Assembly: GCF_009765755.1 (NCBI RefSeq)
Contig: NZ_LMUV01000002.1
Coordinates: 972,578-1,036,577, forward strand
Direction of reading: 5' to 3'
DNA length: 64,000 bases
Origin: Rhodanobacter sp. L36
GTDB lineage: Bacteria; Pseudomonadota; Gammaproteobacteria; Xanthomonadales; Rhodanobacteraceae
A program made the position numbers and the translations under genes. The notes beneath the pieces are model-generated. The model ran no database searches. It was not told the origin of the DNA and saw only the letters and a list, made by a program, of their open reading frames with translations. Each line of letters opens with the position of its first letter. The first letter of the stretch is position 1. Of this stretch, positions 1 through 8,321 are shown piece after piece.

Positions 1-2460
1 CGCGGTCAGCGCATTGCGGCGCCAGCCGTCGTGCGCAGTCGGCGCCCACGGCAACAGCCACGGCAGCAGTTGCCAGTCGCCGCGAATCCAGCGATGCCGA
101 CGCTTGACGTCGGCGTTGTAGCGCGCGGGATATTCCTCGAACAACTGCACGTCGCTGAGCAGTCCGGCGCGCGCGTGGCAACCTTCGACCAGATCGTGGC
201 TGAGGATGCGGCTTTCAGGAAAACGGCCGTCCAGCGTGAGCTCGAACGCATCGATATCGTAGATGCCCTTGCCGATGAAAGAGCCCTCGCGGAACACGTC
301 CTGATAGACGTCCGACACCATCTGCGTATACGGATCGATGCCCGCGTCGCTGCCGTACAACTGCGCGTAGCGCGATCGCGCCGTGCTCGGCAGGCTGATG
401 CCCACGCGCGGCTGCAGGATCGCGTAACCGCTCACCACGCGTCGCAATTCGGGGTCGTATACCGCGCGATTCAGTGGATGGTCGATGGTGCCGACGAACT
501 CCTGCGCCGCATCGCGCGGCAGTTCCGTGTCGGTGTCCAGCGTGATCACGTACTGCACGGGCGGCAGCGCAGCGACGTCGCCGACGATCAGCATGAAGCG
601 ATCTTCACCATGTCCGCGCAACAACGCGTTGAGGTCGGCGAGCTTGCCGCGCTTGCGCTCGTGGCCCATCCAGCATTGCTCGGTGTCGTTCCAGCGACGC
701 GGCCGGTGCAGCAGGAAAAACCGATCGGCGCCGACGCTCGCGTACTGGTCGTTGAGCCCTTCGATGCGACGACGCGCCAGCCGCAGCATGGCGTCGTCGC
801 CCGGGAGGGTTTCGCTCGACGCATCGGTGAAATCGGTGAGCAGCGCGAAGTGCAGGTGCTCATCGCGATTGCCGAGGAAACGCACCTCCAGCGATTCGAC
901 CAGCGCTTCCACGTCGTCGGTGCTGGCGATCATGCTGGGGATCGCCACCAGCGTGCGCGCGGTCGCCGGAATGCCGGTGGAGTAATCCATCCGCGGCAAT
1001 CTTTGTGGCGTCACCGTCAGCGTGGACATCCAGTTGATCAGGCTCAGGCCGAGCTGGCTGGCGAGGATGACCGCCGGCACCGCGATCGTCAGCAACGCCC
1101 ACAGCGGCAGCGATGCATGCGTGGCGGACATCACCAATGGTTCGGCAAACAGGAACGTGAGCAACGCGAGCAGGCCGAGATAGATCGGCAATGGCGCGCG
1201 ATCGAACGCGCGGCGTATGCGTTCGACCCGAGCGGGTCGCACGCCGAGCCGTCGTTCGAGCGCGGCGCGGCCTTCGTCGATCAGATAGAAGCCGACATGC
1301 CGATGCAGTGGCGAAGGGTAGTCGGTGGGCGCGGCTTCTTCGCACAGTACGACTGCGGCCTCGGCTACGTCGAATTCCTCGAGCTCGTGCGTGCGCGCCA
1401 TCGCTTCGATCACGTGGCGATAGCGATCGCGCGTGGCGAAATCCATGGTGGCGTAGACATCGGCCGGATCGTCGCGCAAACGCTGCTCGACCATGCTGGT
1501 GTGTTCGACGAACTGGCGCCAGTCGATCGCGGACAACGCGCGCAAACTGCCGATGCTGTTGCTGATCGACACCTGGCTCGCCGCCTGCTGTTGCGCTTCG
1601 AGTTGTACCAAATGGCCGATGCTCTGGCCGGAGACCGAAAGCCGCTGCTCGATCCAGCTCAGTGGCAACGCAAGTGACGGACTCTGGCCTTGCAGCCGTC
1701 GCGCCATCTCGGCCACGAACGGCCCGTTCATCGGCGGGTTCGAGCGCGCCATGTCGGCGACCACCAACACCACGCTGTTCGGATCGCGTTCGGCCGTCGC
1801 GGTCATGGTGTCGGCCCAGCGCGCGGCCTTGCCGCGATGACGCCAGTCGGCCATCACACGCGCCGCCACGCGACGCAGGTTTTCGATCAGCGCCAGCCGC
1901 AGCATGATCGGGATCGCCCACAGCTCGCCGAGCTTCAGCGGGCTCACCGATTGATACGCGCTGACGAAGCGACTGAGGTTGGCGGTACCGACGCGGCCAT
2001 CGCCGTGCGAAATGATTTCCAGCGCGATGTCGTAGACGCGCGGCAACCCGGCCGATGGGCCGGATTCAAGTCGTGGCAGTTCTCGGCTGTAGCCTTTGGG
2101 CAGATGTCGCCGCGCGATGCGTATCTGTTCTTCGATCAGGTAGAAATTGTCGAGCAGCCATTCCGCCGCGGGCGTGATGCGACGTTTGCGCCGTGTCGCG
2201 CCGGTGAGCCGTTCGCAAGCGTGGATCAACACCGCTTCGTTGTCGTCCAGACGGGCCAGCAACAAATTGCCACTCGACTTGGCACTGATGCGATGCTGGC
2301 TCGCCAGCGCCTGACCGTGGCGTTCCATCTGTTCCGCGCTGAAAAGTTCCGAGCGCAGGGCAGGTTCCTGCTCCGGCCGGGTGCGTGCAGCGGCACGGCG
2401 GCGGCGGAACGCATGCAGACGTCGCAATCGGAGTAGAGCGAGTGTGCTGCTGATGTTCAA
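1..2460 (-). CDS. ndvB: Cyclic beta-1,2-glucan synthase (partial, N-terminal 820 residues)
   Basis: Membrane glycosyltransferase of the NdvB/ChvB family (GT84), which polymerises UDP-glucose into cyclic beta-1,2-glucan of the periplasm. The frame is open to the left edge, so the C-terminal glycoside-phosphorylase part is missing; family members are usually about 2,800 residues. Visible are the N-terminal block with LLDNFYLIEEQIR and HLPKGYSREL, hydrophobic segments near residues 420-475, the acidic motif LDTDTELP near residue 635, and the block RRHRWIRGDWQLL close to the edge. The start is inferred: TTG at 2460 is preceded by a good GGAAGGAAAG ribosome site, and the first residues are basic. 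No ATG fits as well. The gene diverges from the GNAT gene at 2617. Confidence 0.9.
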   Translation of the reverse strand, partial: MNISSTLALLRLRRLHAFRRRRAAARTRPEQEPALRSELFSAEQMERHGQALASQHRISAKSSGNLLLARLDDNEAVLIHACERLTGATRRKRRITPAAEWLLDNFYLIEEQIRIARRHLPKGYSRELPRLESGPSAGLPRVYDIALEIISHGDGRVGTANLSRFVSAYQSVSPLKLGELWAIPIMLRLALIENLRRVAARVMADWRHRGKAARWADTMTATAERDPNSVVLVVADMARSNPPMNGPFVAEMARRLQGQSPSLALPLSWIEQRLSVSGQSIGHLVQLEAQQQAASQVSISNSIGSLRALSAIDWRQFVEHTSMVEQRLRDDPADVYATMDFATRDRYRHVIEAMARTHELEEFDVAEAAVVLCEEAAPTDYPSPLHRHVGFYLIDEGRAALERRLGVRPARVERIRRAFDRAPLPIYLGLLALLTFLFAEPLVMSATHASLPLWALLTIAVPAVILASQLGLSLINWMSTLTVTPQRLPRMDYSTGIPATARTLVAIPSMIASTDDVEALVESLEVRFLGNRDEHLHFALLTDFTDASSETLPGDDAMLRLARRRIEGLNDQYASVGADRFFLLHRPRRWNDTEQCWMGHERKRGKLADLNALLRGHGEDRFMLIVGDVAALPPVQYVITLDTDTELPRDAAQEFVGTIDHPLNRAVYDPELRRVVSGYAILQPRVGISLPSTARSRYAQLYGSDAGIDPYTQMVSDVYQDVFREGSFIGKGIYDIDAFELTLDGRFPESRILSHDLVEGCHARAGLLSDVQLFEEYPARYNADVKRRHRWIRGDWQLLPWLLPWAPTAHDGWRRNALTA

Positions 2461-2561
2461 GCTGACTTTCCTTCCACGTTCTCGGCGATCCGCTCGCGGC
2501 TGCGCGGATACAGCTGCCATTCCCCGGCATGCCGGTACCCGTCGAGATTACGCTCCTGCAT
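2457..2561 (-). CDS. Possible 34-residue leader ORF overlapping the ndvB start
   Basis: A short ATG-initiated frame (starts MQERNLDGYRHAGEW, ends NVEGKSA) whose TGA stop overlaps the TTG start of the beta-glucan synthase gene in the four bases TTGA. Such an overlap would couple their translation. Its composition looks protein-like, with Trp and Tyr residues, but the ATG has no clear ribosome site and I recognise no family. It could equally be chance read-through upstream of the synthase. Confidence 0.3.
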   Translation of the reverse strand: MQERNLDGYRHAGEWQLYPRSRERIAENVEGKSA

Positions 2562-2616
2562 GTGAAGGCGACGCAGGCTACGATGATCGTTCGACCATGA
2601 CTGCCGGAGTCGCATC

Positions 2617-3072
2617 GTGACATCGTTGTTGATACGCGCCGCAGAGCGCGCCGATCTTCCCGACCTGCTTGCCTGGAACGCGGCGATGGCGTGGGAAACC
2701 GAACACAAGACACTGGATGCCGACGTACTCGCACGCGGTATCACGGGTGTATTCGACAAACCGCAACGCGGCTTCTACGTCGTCGCCGAACGCGAGGGCG
2801 CCGCCATCGGCAGCCTGTTGGTGACCTACGAATGGAGCGACTGGCGCAACGGTGACTTCTGGTGGATACAAAGCGTCTACGTGACGCCGGACGCGCGACG
2901 CAGCGGCGTGTTTCGCGCACTGCATGCGGATGTCACACGACGCGCGCGCGCAGCCGGTGCCATCGGCTTGCGCCTTTACGTGGAAACCGAAAACCATCGT
3001 GCGCAACAGACGTATGCCGATCTGGCGATGGAGCGTTGTCACTATTTCATGTACGAAACATCGCCGTTGTAG
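2617..3072 (+). CDS. GNAT family N-acetyltransferase
   Basis: A 151-residue acetyltransferase of the GNAT superfamily; it would move an acetyl group from acetyl-CoA to an amine of unknown identity. The fold is suggested by the central strand WWIQSVYVTPDARRSGVFRAL (residues about 82-102; the usual R/Q-x-x-G/A acetyl-CoA loop is modified to RRSGVF) and the C-terminal YVETENHRAQQTYADLAM, where GNATs carry their Asn-x-x-Ala-x-x-x-Tyr helix. The start is GTG at 2617 with GGAG eight bases upstream. The TAG stop lies inside the first arm of a REP-like element, and the next gene converges on it. Substrate cannot be told from sequence. Confidence 0.85.
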   Translation: MTSLLIRAAERADLPDLLAWNAAMAWETEHKTLDADVLARGITGVFDKPQRGFYVVAEREGAAIGSLLVTYEWSDWRNGDFWWIQSVYVTPDARRSGVFRALHADVTRRARAAGAIGLRLYVETENHRAQQTYADLAMERCHYFMYETSPL

Positions 3073-3140
3073 GAGCGCACCCTGTGCGCCACGTTCTTTC
3101 TCACGTGACGGGAAGCTCGCGCACAGCGTGCGCTCCTACA
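3068..3140. repeat. Inverted pair of REP-like palindromic elements
   Basis: Two nearly identical units in opposite orientation flank about 28 bases. The left unit (3068-3090) reads TGTAGGAGCGCAC then CCTGTGCGC; the right unit on the minus strand (3140-3119) reads TGTAGGAGCGCAC then GCTGTGCGC. Each can fold on itself through GCGCAC/GTGCGC, and the two can pair with each other. The GTAG head is the signature of REP sequences mobilised by RAYT transposases. TAG of each head is the stop codon of the flanking gene: 3070-3072 for the GNAT gene and 3138-3136 for the convergent GGDEF/EAL gene. The hairpin may also act as a transcription or mRNA-stability barrier. I saw no other copy in the window. 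Confidence 0.75.
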
Positions 3141-5625
3141 GCGCGGAGTCAGGCGCCATGTCGAGCAGCTTGCCGAAATCCGCTGCCGGCATCGGCATGC
3201 CGTAGAAGAATCCCTGCATCTGCGAGCAGCCGGCGGTGCGCAGGAATTCGCCTTGCTCGAAAGTTTCCACGCCTTCGGCGATCACTTCCTTATGCAGGCT
3301 GCGCGCCATCGCGATGATCGCGCGGGTGATCATCGCGGTGTCGTGATCGTTCGGCAGATCACGCACGAACGCGCGGTCGATTTTCAGCGCGTCGATCGGA
3401 AAATGTTTCAGGTAGGAAAGGCTGCAATAACCGGTACCGAAATCGTCGAGCGACAGCCGCACGCCGCGTTGCTTGATCCGCCTTAGCAGGCCGGTGGTGG
3501 CGTCGCCGGACATGACCATGCGTTCGGTGAGCTCCAGTTCGAGCAGGCCGGCGTCGAGCCCGCTTTCGTTGAGCACGTCGTCGAGCCAGGTGTAGAAATC
3601 CGCGTGCTGGAACTGCACCGGCGACACATTCACCGAGATGGGAATGGCGCGACCGGCGCGTTGCCACGCGCGGGCTTGTCGGCATGCCTGGCGCAGCACC
3701 CACGCGCCAATCGGCAAAATCAGGCCGCTGTCTTCGGCGATCGGAATGAACTGGTCCGGCGTGTGCAGTTCGATGCCTTCGACATGCCAGCGCAACAGCG
3801 CTTCGGCACCGACGATGCTGCCGGTTTCGGCATCGACCTTGGGCTGATAGTGCAGACTGAGTTCATGGCGTGAGAGCGCCTGGCGCAAGGCGGCTTCGAT
3901 GCGTCGCTTGGCCAATGCGCGCTCGTTCATCGATGCGGTGAAGAAGCGATAGCCGTGTGCACCTTGCGCCTTGGCCGCGACCAGCGCGGTTTCGGCATGT
4001 TGCAACAACGTTTCCGGCTCGCTGGCGTCATCCGGATAAACGCTGATGCCGATGCTCACGCGCAGCGACAATTCGGGTACGCCAACCACGCGCAACTGTT
4101 CGCAATGGGTGAGCAGGATCTGGCAGCGACTGGCGGCTTCGCCGACGCTATCCAGATGGGGCAACACCACCACGAACTCGTCGCCGCCGTAGCGGCTGAG
4201 CAGTTCGTCACCACTGAGCGTGAGGCGGATTTCCGCGGCAAGCGCGCGCAGCACGCGGTCACCATCAGCCTGGCCGTAAAGCTCGTTGACCTGTTTGAAA
4301 TTGTCGATGTCGATATGCAGCAGCGCGGCGTGTTGCTGGCGTCGCGCAGCGGTGGCCAGCGCCTGTTCCACATGGCTGTGCAGCTGGCTGCGATTGGGCA
4401 GGCCGGTAAGCGTGTCGTGCTGGGTCAGATGGATCATCTTCAGCGCGAGCGAACGGGTTTCGCTGACGTCGTGGAATACCAGTACGCCGCCGATCACGTT
4501 ACCGGCGTGATCGTGGATCGGCGCGGAGGAGTCTTCCACCGGCGTGTCGAAACCATGGCGATGACGCAGCAGCGTCTTGCCGGCGAGATCGACGATGGTG
4601 TTGCGCTCGATCGCGGTGCGCAAGGGATTCGTAACCGTCTCGTTATGCTGCGCGTCGAACAGCTGAAAGATTTCCTCGATCGCCCTGCCCTGCGCTTCGC
4701 TGGTGCTCCAGCCGGTCATGGCTTCGGCAATCGGATTGAGCGAGGTCACTCTCAGATGCGTGTCGGTGGTGATGACCGCATCGCCGATCGAACGCAGGGT
4801 GACTTCCGCCAACTCGCGCTCGCGATGCAGCGCTTCCTCGAACGCTTTGCGCTGGCTGATGTCCTGCGCCTGCGAAACGAAATACAGCGGAGCCCCATTC
4901 GCATCGCGAACCAGCGACACGCTGAGCTGGATATCCACGGCGTGGCCGTCCTTGTGGAAGTTACGCTTTTCCAGCTGGTACGAATCGCGCTCGCCCGTGG
5001 ACAGCTGCGCCAGCAACGCCAGATCGCCAGCGAGGTCGTCAGGATGCGTGATATCGGCGATGTTGAGCTTCAGCAATTCGTCTTCGCGATAGCCCAGCAT
5101 TTGGCACACCGCGGCATTGACCCGAATGAAATGGCCGTCCGGATGGGTAAGCGCCATGCCGATGGCCGCGTGCTGGAACGCACCGAAAAAACGTTGCTCG
5201 CTTTCGTGCAGCTGAAGCTCCAGCGTGCGGCGTCCGGTGATGTCGACCAGCGCGGTGAACACGCCGCAGACCTGGCCGGCCTCGTCGAAATCCGGCTGGA
5301 AATTGCCGTGCGCGAAACGCGATTCGTCGCCACTGAACAGCTCGCCTTCGTAACTGGTCATGTGGCCGGCATACGCTTTCTCGAGCGCGGGACCGGCGCG
5401 GCGATAATTACGCCGGCCGATGACCTCGATCACGTGCCGGCCGATCAGGTCCACCGGATCGACGCCGAGCCAGGTGCGATGGGTTTCGTTGGCGTAGCGG
5501 AAGCGTTGTTCGATATCGAGGTAGGCGAGCAGCACTGGCGTGCCGTCCAGCACGCGCACGGCCCAGTCCGGTCCGAACGGAAGCGAAGGCGATATCTCGG
5601 CAGGCATGTGCGGCCGCATGCTCAT
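3136..5625 (-). CDS. Diguanylate cyclase/phosphodiesterase with PAS sensors
   Basis: An 829-residue protein of cyclic-di-GMP signalling. Three PAS-like regions (about residues 20-130, 145-262 and 270-392) precede a GGDEF domain (about 400-565) and an EAL domain (about 575-825). The cyclase signature RYGGDEF sits near residue 480, and the phosphodiesterase signatures GAEALLRW, DDFGTGYCSL and AEGVET are all present, so both activities could be intact. The inhibitory RxxD I-site expected just before GGDEF reads LSGD, so product inhibition is probably absent. There are no obvious transmembrane segments, which points to a cytosolic sensor. It lies 77 bases downstream of the unknown gene 5703-6845 and may be co-transcribed with it. 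ATG codons at residues 3 and 7 are alternative starts. Confidence 0.93.
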   Translation of the reverse strand: MSMRPHMPAEISPSLPFGPDWAVRVLDGTPVLLAYLDIEQRFRYANETHRTWLGVDPVDLIGRHVIEVIGRRNYRRAGPALEKAYAGHMTSYEGELFSGDESRFAHGNFQPDFDEAGQVCGVFTALVDITGRRTLELQLHESEQRFFGAFQHAAIGMALTHPDGHFIRVNAAVCQMLGYREDELLKLNIADITHPDDLAGDLALLAQLSTGERDSYQLEKRNFHKDGHAVDIQLSVSLVRDANGAPLYFVSQAQDISQRKAFEEALHRERELAEVTLRSIGDAVITTDTHLRVTSLNPIAEAMTGWSTSEAQGRAIEEIFQLFDAQHNETVTNPLRTAIERNTIVDLAGKTLLRHRHGFDTPVEDSSAPIHDHAGNVIGGVLVFHDVSETRSLALKMIHLTQHDTLTGLPNRSQLHSHVEQALATAARRQQHAALLHIDIDNFKQVNELYGQADGDRVLRALAAEIRLTLSGDELLSRYGGDEFVVVLPHLDSVGEAASRCQILLTHCEQLRVVGVPELSLRVSIGISVYPDDASEPETLLQHAETALVAAKAQGAHGYRFFTASMNERALAKRRIEAALRQALSRHELSLHYQPKVDAETGSIVGAEALLRWHVEGIELHTPDQFIPIAEDSGLILPIGAWVLRQACRQARAWQRAGRAIPISVNVSPVQFQHADFYTWLDDVLNESGLDAGLLELELTERMVMSGDATTGLLRRIKQRGVRLSLDDFGTGYCSLSYLKHFPIDALKIDRAFVRDLPNDHDTAMITRAIIAMARSLHKEVIAEGVETFEQGEFLRTAGCSQMQGFFYGMPMPAADFGKLLDMAPDSAL

Positions 5626-5702
5626 CCCGTCAGCAAGGCGCTCCCCGTTGGCGCGTTACCCATCATGCGCCAACTATCCGCCGCTGCACAGGGCCGAAGG
5701 GC

Positions 5703-6845
5703 TTAGTGGAGGGCGGTCGCGGGCGCAGCAAGTCGGCCGTGTTCGTCCAGCAGGATCTGGCCCAGCGCCTGCCATGCAGGCGCGATGGCATACCGATCGG
5801 TGAGGATCGCCAGCAAGGTTCCGAGCGCCTGCGGCTGCAACGGATAGCCATGCGCGAGTACCCGCGCGATGCCGCCGTCGCCGCGCTGCGCGAGCGTGAT
5901 CGCCACCACGCCGAGGCCGGGTGCCTCATGTGCGAACAGAGTTGGCGGGTCGTACGCCGGGTCGACTTTCGCGAAGGTTTCCAGCAGGTAGCCAGCATCG
6001 GCTTCGACACCCTGCTCCGCGCCGGCCTGTAATTGCAGCGGCAGCTGATGTGCATCGAGCAGGGCGGCGTACTGGCGCAATTCGAATACCGCGCCGGCAA
6101 AGTCGTGGCGCAATTTGCCCGCGTCGCCCTTTTGCATAGCCAGCCATGCGGACGGCGACTGCACGCAAACGACGCCTTGCGAATACTGCAGCGCGAGTCC
6201 GCGCGCACTCATGCTCGATTCCTCGCGCTGCGGCGTCAGCAGTGCGGTTTCCAGTACCGTCCATAACGGTGCGAGGTTCACGTGTTCGTATTGGACGCAG
6301 GTCAGCGCGAGCAGGTCGTTGCGACTGAGATAGCGAACGTGCTCCAGCCGTATGCCGAGTGTGCGCATCAGCCAGTCGGCCGTCTGCGCGCTCGCTTCAC
6401 CGCGACCGACCAGCTGGACTTCCATCTGCTCGGACAATTCGGCCACCAGCGCTTCGGGAACCAGAAGGCTGATCGGCAGCAGACGCATCGGTCCATCGGC
6501 AAATGCGGGCGATGGTTCCAGCGTCTGTGCCGGCATATGGCCGTCATGACTGCCGAACGCGACCACGTGATCGATCGAACCACGCGGTACGCGGCGCGCC
6601 AGTTCCTCCAGCATGCCCCACACGGGAAAACCCGGCCGCAACAATTCGACCGGGTCGAACAGCGCGCCAGCGAGCGCGAGTCGCGTGTCCTTCACTTGCG
6701 GCAACAGCGCGTGAAGATCTTCGGCAATCCACGCGGCCAGTTCGGCTGCTTCGTCGCGGCTCAGGCAAAGACGTGCCGGCGCTTCGCCGGTGACCGGCTC
6801 AAGCGCCAGCACGGCGGAAAGGGCGACCAGTGTTTGCGCTTCCAC
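5703..6845 (-). CDS. Conserved hypothetical protein, 380 residues
   Basis: I do not recognise the family. The protein is acidic and leucine/alanine rich, with no signal peptide, no membrane segment and no clear nucleotide-binding or catalytic motif. It looks like a folded soluble protein with alternating helix-like stretches, for example LAAWIAEDLHALLPQ near residue 40 and a Gly/Asp-rich stretch near residue 100 (FGSHDGHMPAQ). It runs in the same direction as the c-di-GMP gene 77 bases downstream, and is divergent from fadI with 114 bases between them. The codon pattern is typical of its neighbours. Shared transcription with the PAS-GGDEF-EAL gene is the only hint to its role. Confidence 0.7.
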   Translation of the reverse strand: MEAQTLVALSAVLALEPVTGEAPARLCLSRDEAAELAAWIAEDLHALLPQVKDTRLALAGALFDPVELLRPGFPVWGMLEELARRVPRGSIDHVVAFGSHDGHMPAQTLEPSPAFADGPMRLLPISLLVPEALVAELSEQMEVQLVGRGEASAQTADWLMRTLGIRLEHVRYLSRNDLLALTCVQYEHVNLAPLWTVLETALLTPQREESSMSARGLALQYSQGVVCVQSPSAWLAMQKGDAGKLRHDFAGAVFELRQYAALLDAHQLPLQLQAGAEQGVEADAGYLLETFAKVDPAYDPPTLFAHEAPGLGVVAITLAQRGDGGIARVLAHGYPLQPQALGTLLAILTDRYAIAPAWQALGQILLDEHGRLAAPATALH

Positions 6846-6959
6846 GGCGAAGATTTCCGAACGGTAAAGAGCGCGATTCTACCATTCAGCGATTTGGGCT
6901 TTCGCCGCGCGGCATGCCGGGTTAGCCTTGAACGACTTGTGTGACGGACTGCTTCAACC

Positions 6960-8246
6960 ATGGAAAACACGCAGCGACGCGTTGGAGTCATCGGCGGTGT
7001 TCGCATCCCGTTCTGCCGCAACAACACCGCGTATGCCGACGTCGGCAATTTCGGCATGTCGGTGAAAGTGCTTGGCGCGCTGGTCGAGCGCTACGGTCTG
7101 CATGGCGTGGAACTGGGTGAAGTGGCGATGGGCGCGGTGATCAAGCACTCGTCGGACTGGAACCTCGCACGCGAAGCGCTGCTCAGCTCCGGCCTCGCGC
7201 CCACCACGCCGGGCATCACCACCGCGCGCGCCTGCGGCACGTCGCTCGACAACACCATCATCATCGCCAACAAGATCGCCGCCGGACAGATCGAAGCCGG
7301 CGTGGCTGGCGGCTCCGACACCACCAGCGACGTGCCGATCGTGTTTGGCACGCGCCTGCGCAAGCGGCTGCTCGCGATGAATCGCGCGAAGACACCGATG
7401 GAAAAATTCAAGCTCGCGTTGCGTGGATTTTCGCTGAAGGAGCTGAAGCCATCGTTCCCCGGCGTGGCCGAACCGCGCACCGGCAAATCGATGGGCGAGC
7501 ATTGCGAACAGATGGCGAAGGAGTGGCACATCGGTCGCGAGGCACAGGACCAGATTGCGCTGGACAGCCATCACAAACTCGCCGCCGCGTATGACTCGAA
7601 TTTCTTCGAAGGCTTGCTGGTGCCGTTTCGCGGCCTCAAGCGCGACGGATTCCTGCGGCCGGATTCCAGCATGGAGAAACTCGCCACGCTTAAACCCGCG
7701 TTCGACAAACGCTCGGGCAAGGGCACGCTCACCGCCGGCAATTCCACCGGGCTTTCCGACGGTGCCGCCGCGGTGCTGCTCGGCAGCGAAGCATGGGCTG
7801 CGCAGCGCGGCCTCACCATCCAGGCCTATCTGCGCGATGCCGAAGTCGCCGCAGTGGATTTCGTGCACGGCGAAGGCCTGCTGATGGCGCCGACCATTGC
7901 GGTGCCGCGCATGCTCGCGCGCAACGGCCTGAGCCTGCAGGATTTCGATTTCTACGAAATCCACGAGGCGTTCGCCGCGCAGGTGCTGTGCACGTTGCGC
8001 GCGTGGGAATCGGCGGACTACTGCAAGAATCGGCTCGGTCTCGCCGCGCCGCTCGGCGCGATCGATCCGGCGAAGCTCAACGTGCACGGTTCAAGCCTCG
8101 CCGTGGGTCATCCGTTCGCCGCCACCGGTGCACGTATCGTCGCCACGCTGGCGAAGATGCTCGAACAGAAAGGCTCCGGTCGCGGGCTCATCTCGATCTG
8201 CACCGCCGGCGGCATGGGCGTTACGGCGATCCTCGAACGGCCGTAA
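6960..8246 (+). CDS. fadI: Acetyl-CoA C-acyltransferase FadI-type (beta-ketothiolase)
   Basis: A 428-residue thiolase for the last step of fatty-acid beta-oxidation: CoA-dependent cleavage of 3-ketoacyl-CoA to acetyl-CoA and a shortened acyl-CoA. The nucleophile is Cys92 in TARACGTSLDN. The second half holds the FadI-type EIHEAFAAQVL (HEAFA rather than NEAFA), the His motif GHPFAATGAR and the acid/base Cys in CTAGGMG. Length agrees with FadI (about 436) rather than FadA (about 390). No partner fadJ is next to it; the downstream neighbour is convergent. Placement near the hydroxybutyrate/acetoacetate cluster at 16.5-20 kb may be incidental. The start ATG at 6960 fits the family N-terminus. Confidence 0.93.
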   Translation: MENTQRRVGVIGGVRIPFCRNNTAYADVGNFGMSVKVLGALVERYGLHGVELGEVAMGAVIKHSSDWNLAREALLSSGLAPTTPGITTARACGTSLDNTIIIANKIAAGQIEAGVAGGSDTTSDVPIVFGTRLRKRLLAMNRAKTPMEKFKLALRGFSLKELKPSFPGVAEPRTGKSMGEHCEQMAKEWHIGREAQDQIALDSHHKLAAAYDSNFFEGLLVPFRGLKRDGFLRPDSSMEKLATLKPAFDKRSGKGTLTAGNSTGLSDGAAAVLLGSEAWAAQRGLTIQAYLRDAEVAAVDFVHGEGLLMAPTIAVPRMLARNGLSLQDFDFYEIHEAFAAQVLCTLRAWESADYCKNRLGLAAPLGAIDPAKLNVHGSSLAVGHPFAATGARIVATLAKMLEQKGSGRGLISICTAGGMGVTAILERP

Positions 8247-8321
8247 CCTCGCCGGCTCGGATCTGCGCCGCGCTCAAATCGGTATCCGATACACAGCACT
8301 TGATCCGGTCAGACGCTCGAC

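Noticed and set aside
31..1677. 548-codon open frame on the plus strand
   Set aside because: It runs antisense to the beta-glucan synthase frame, which has clear family motifs. High-GC codon bias keeps the complementary frame open.
3955..5706. 583-codon open frame opposite the PAS-GGDEF-EAL gene
   Set aside because: No recognisable motif and complete overlap with an evident gene.
6954..8087. 377-codon open frame opposite fadI
   Set aside because: Antisense to a well supported thiolase.
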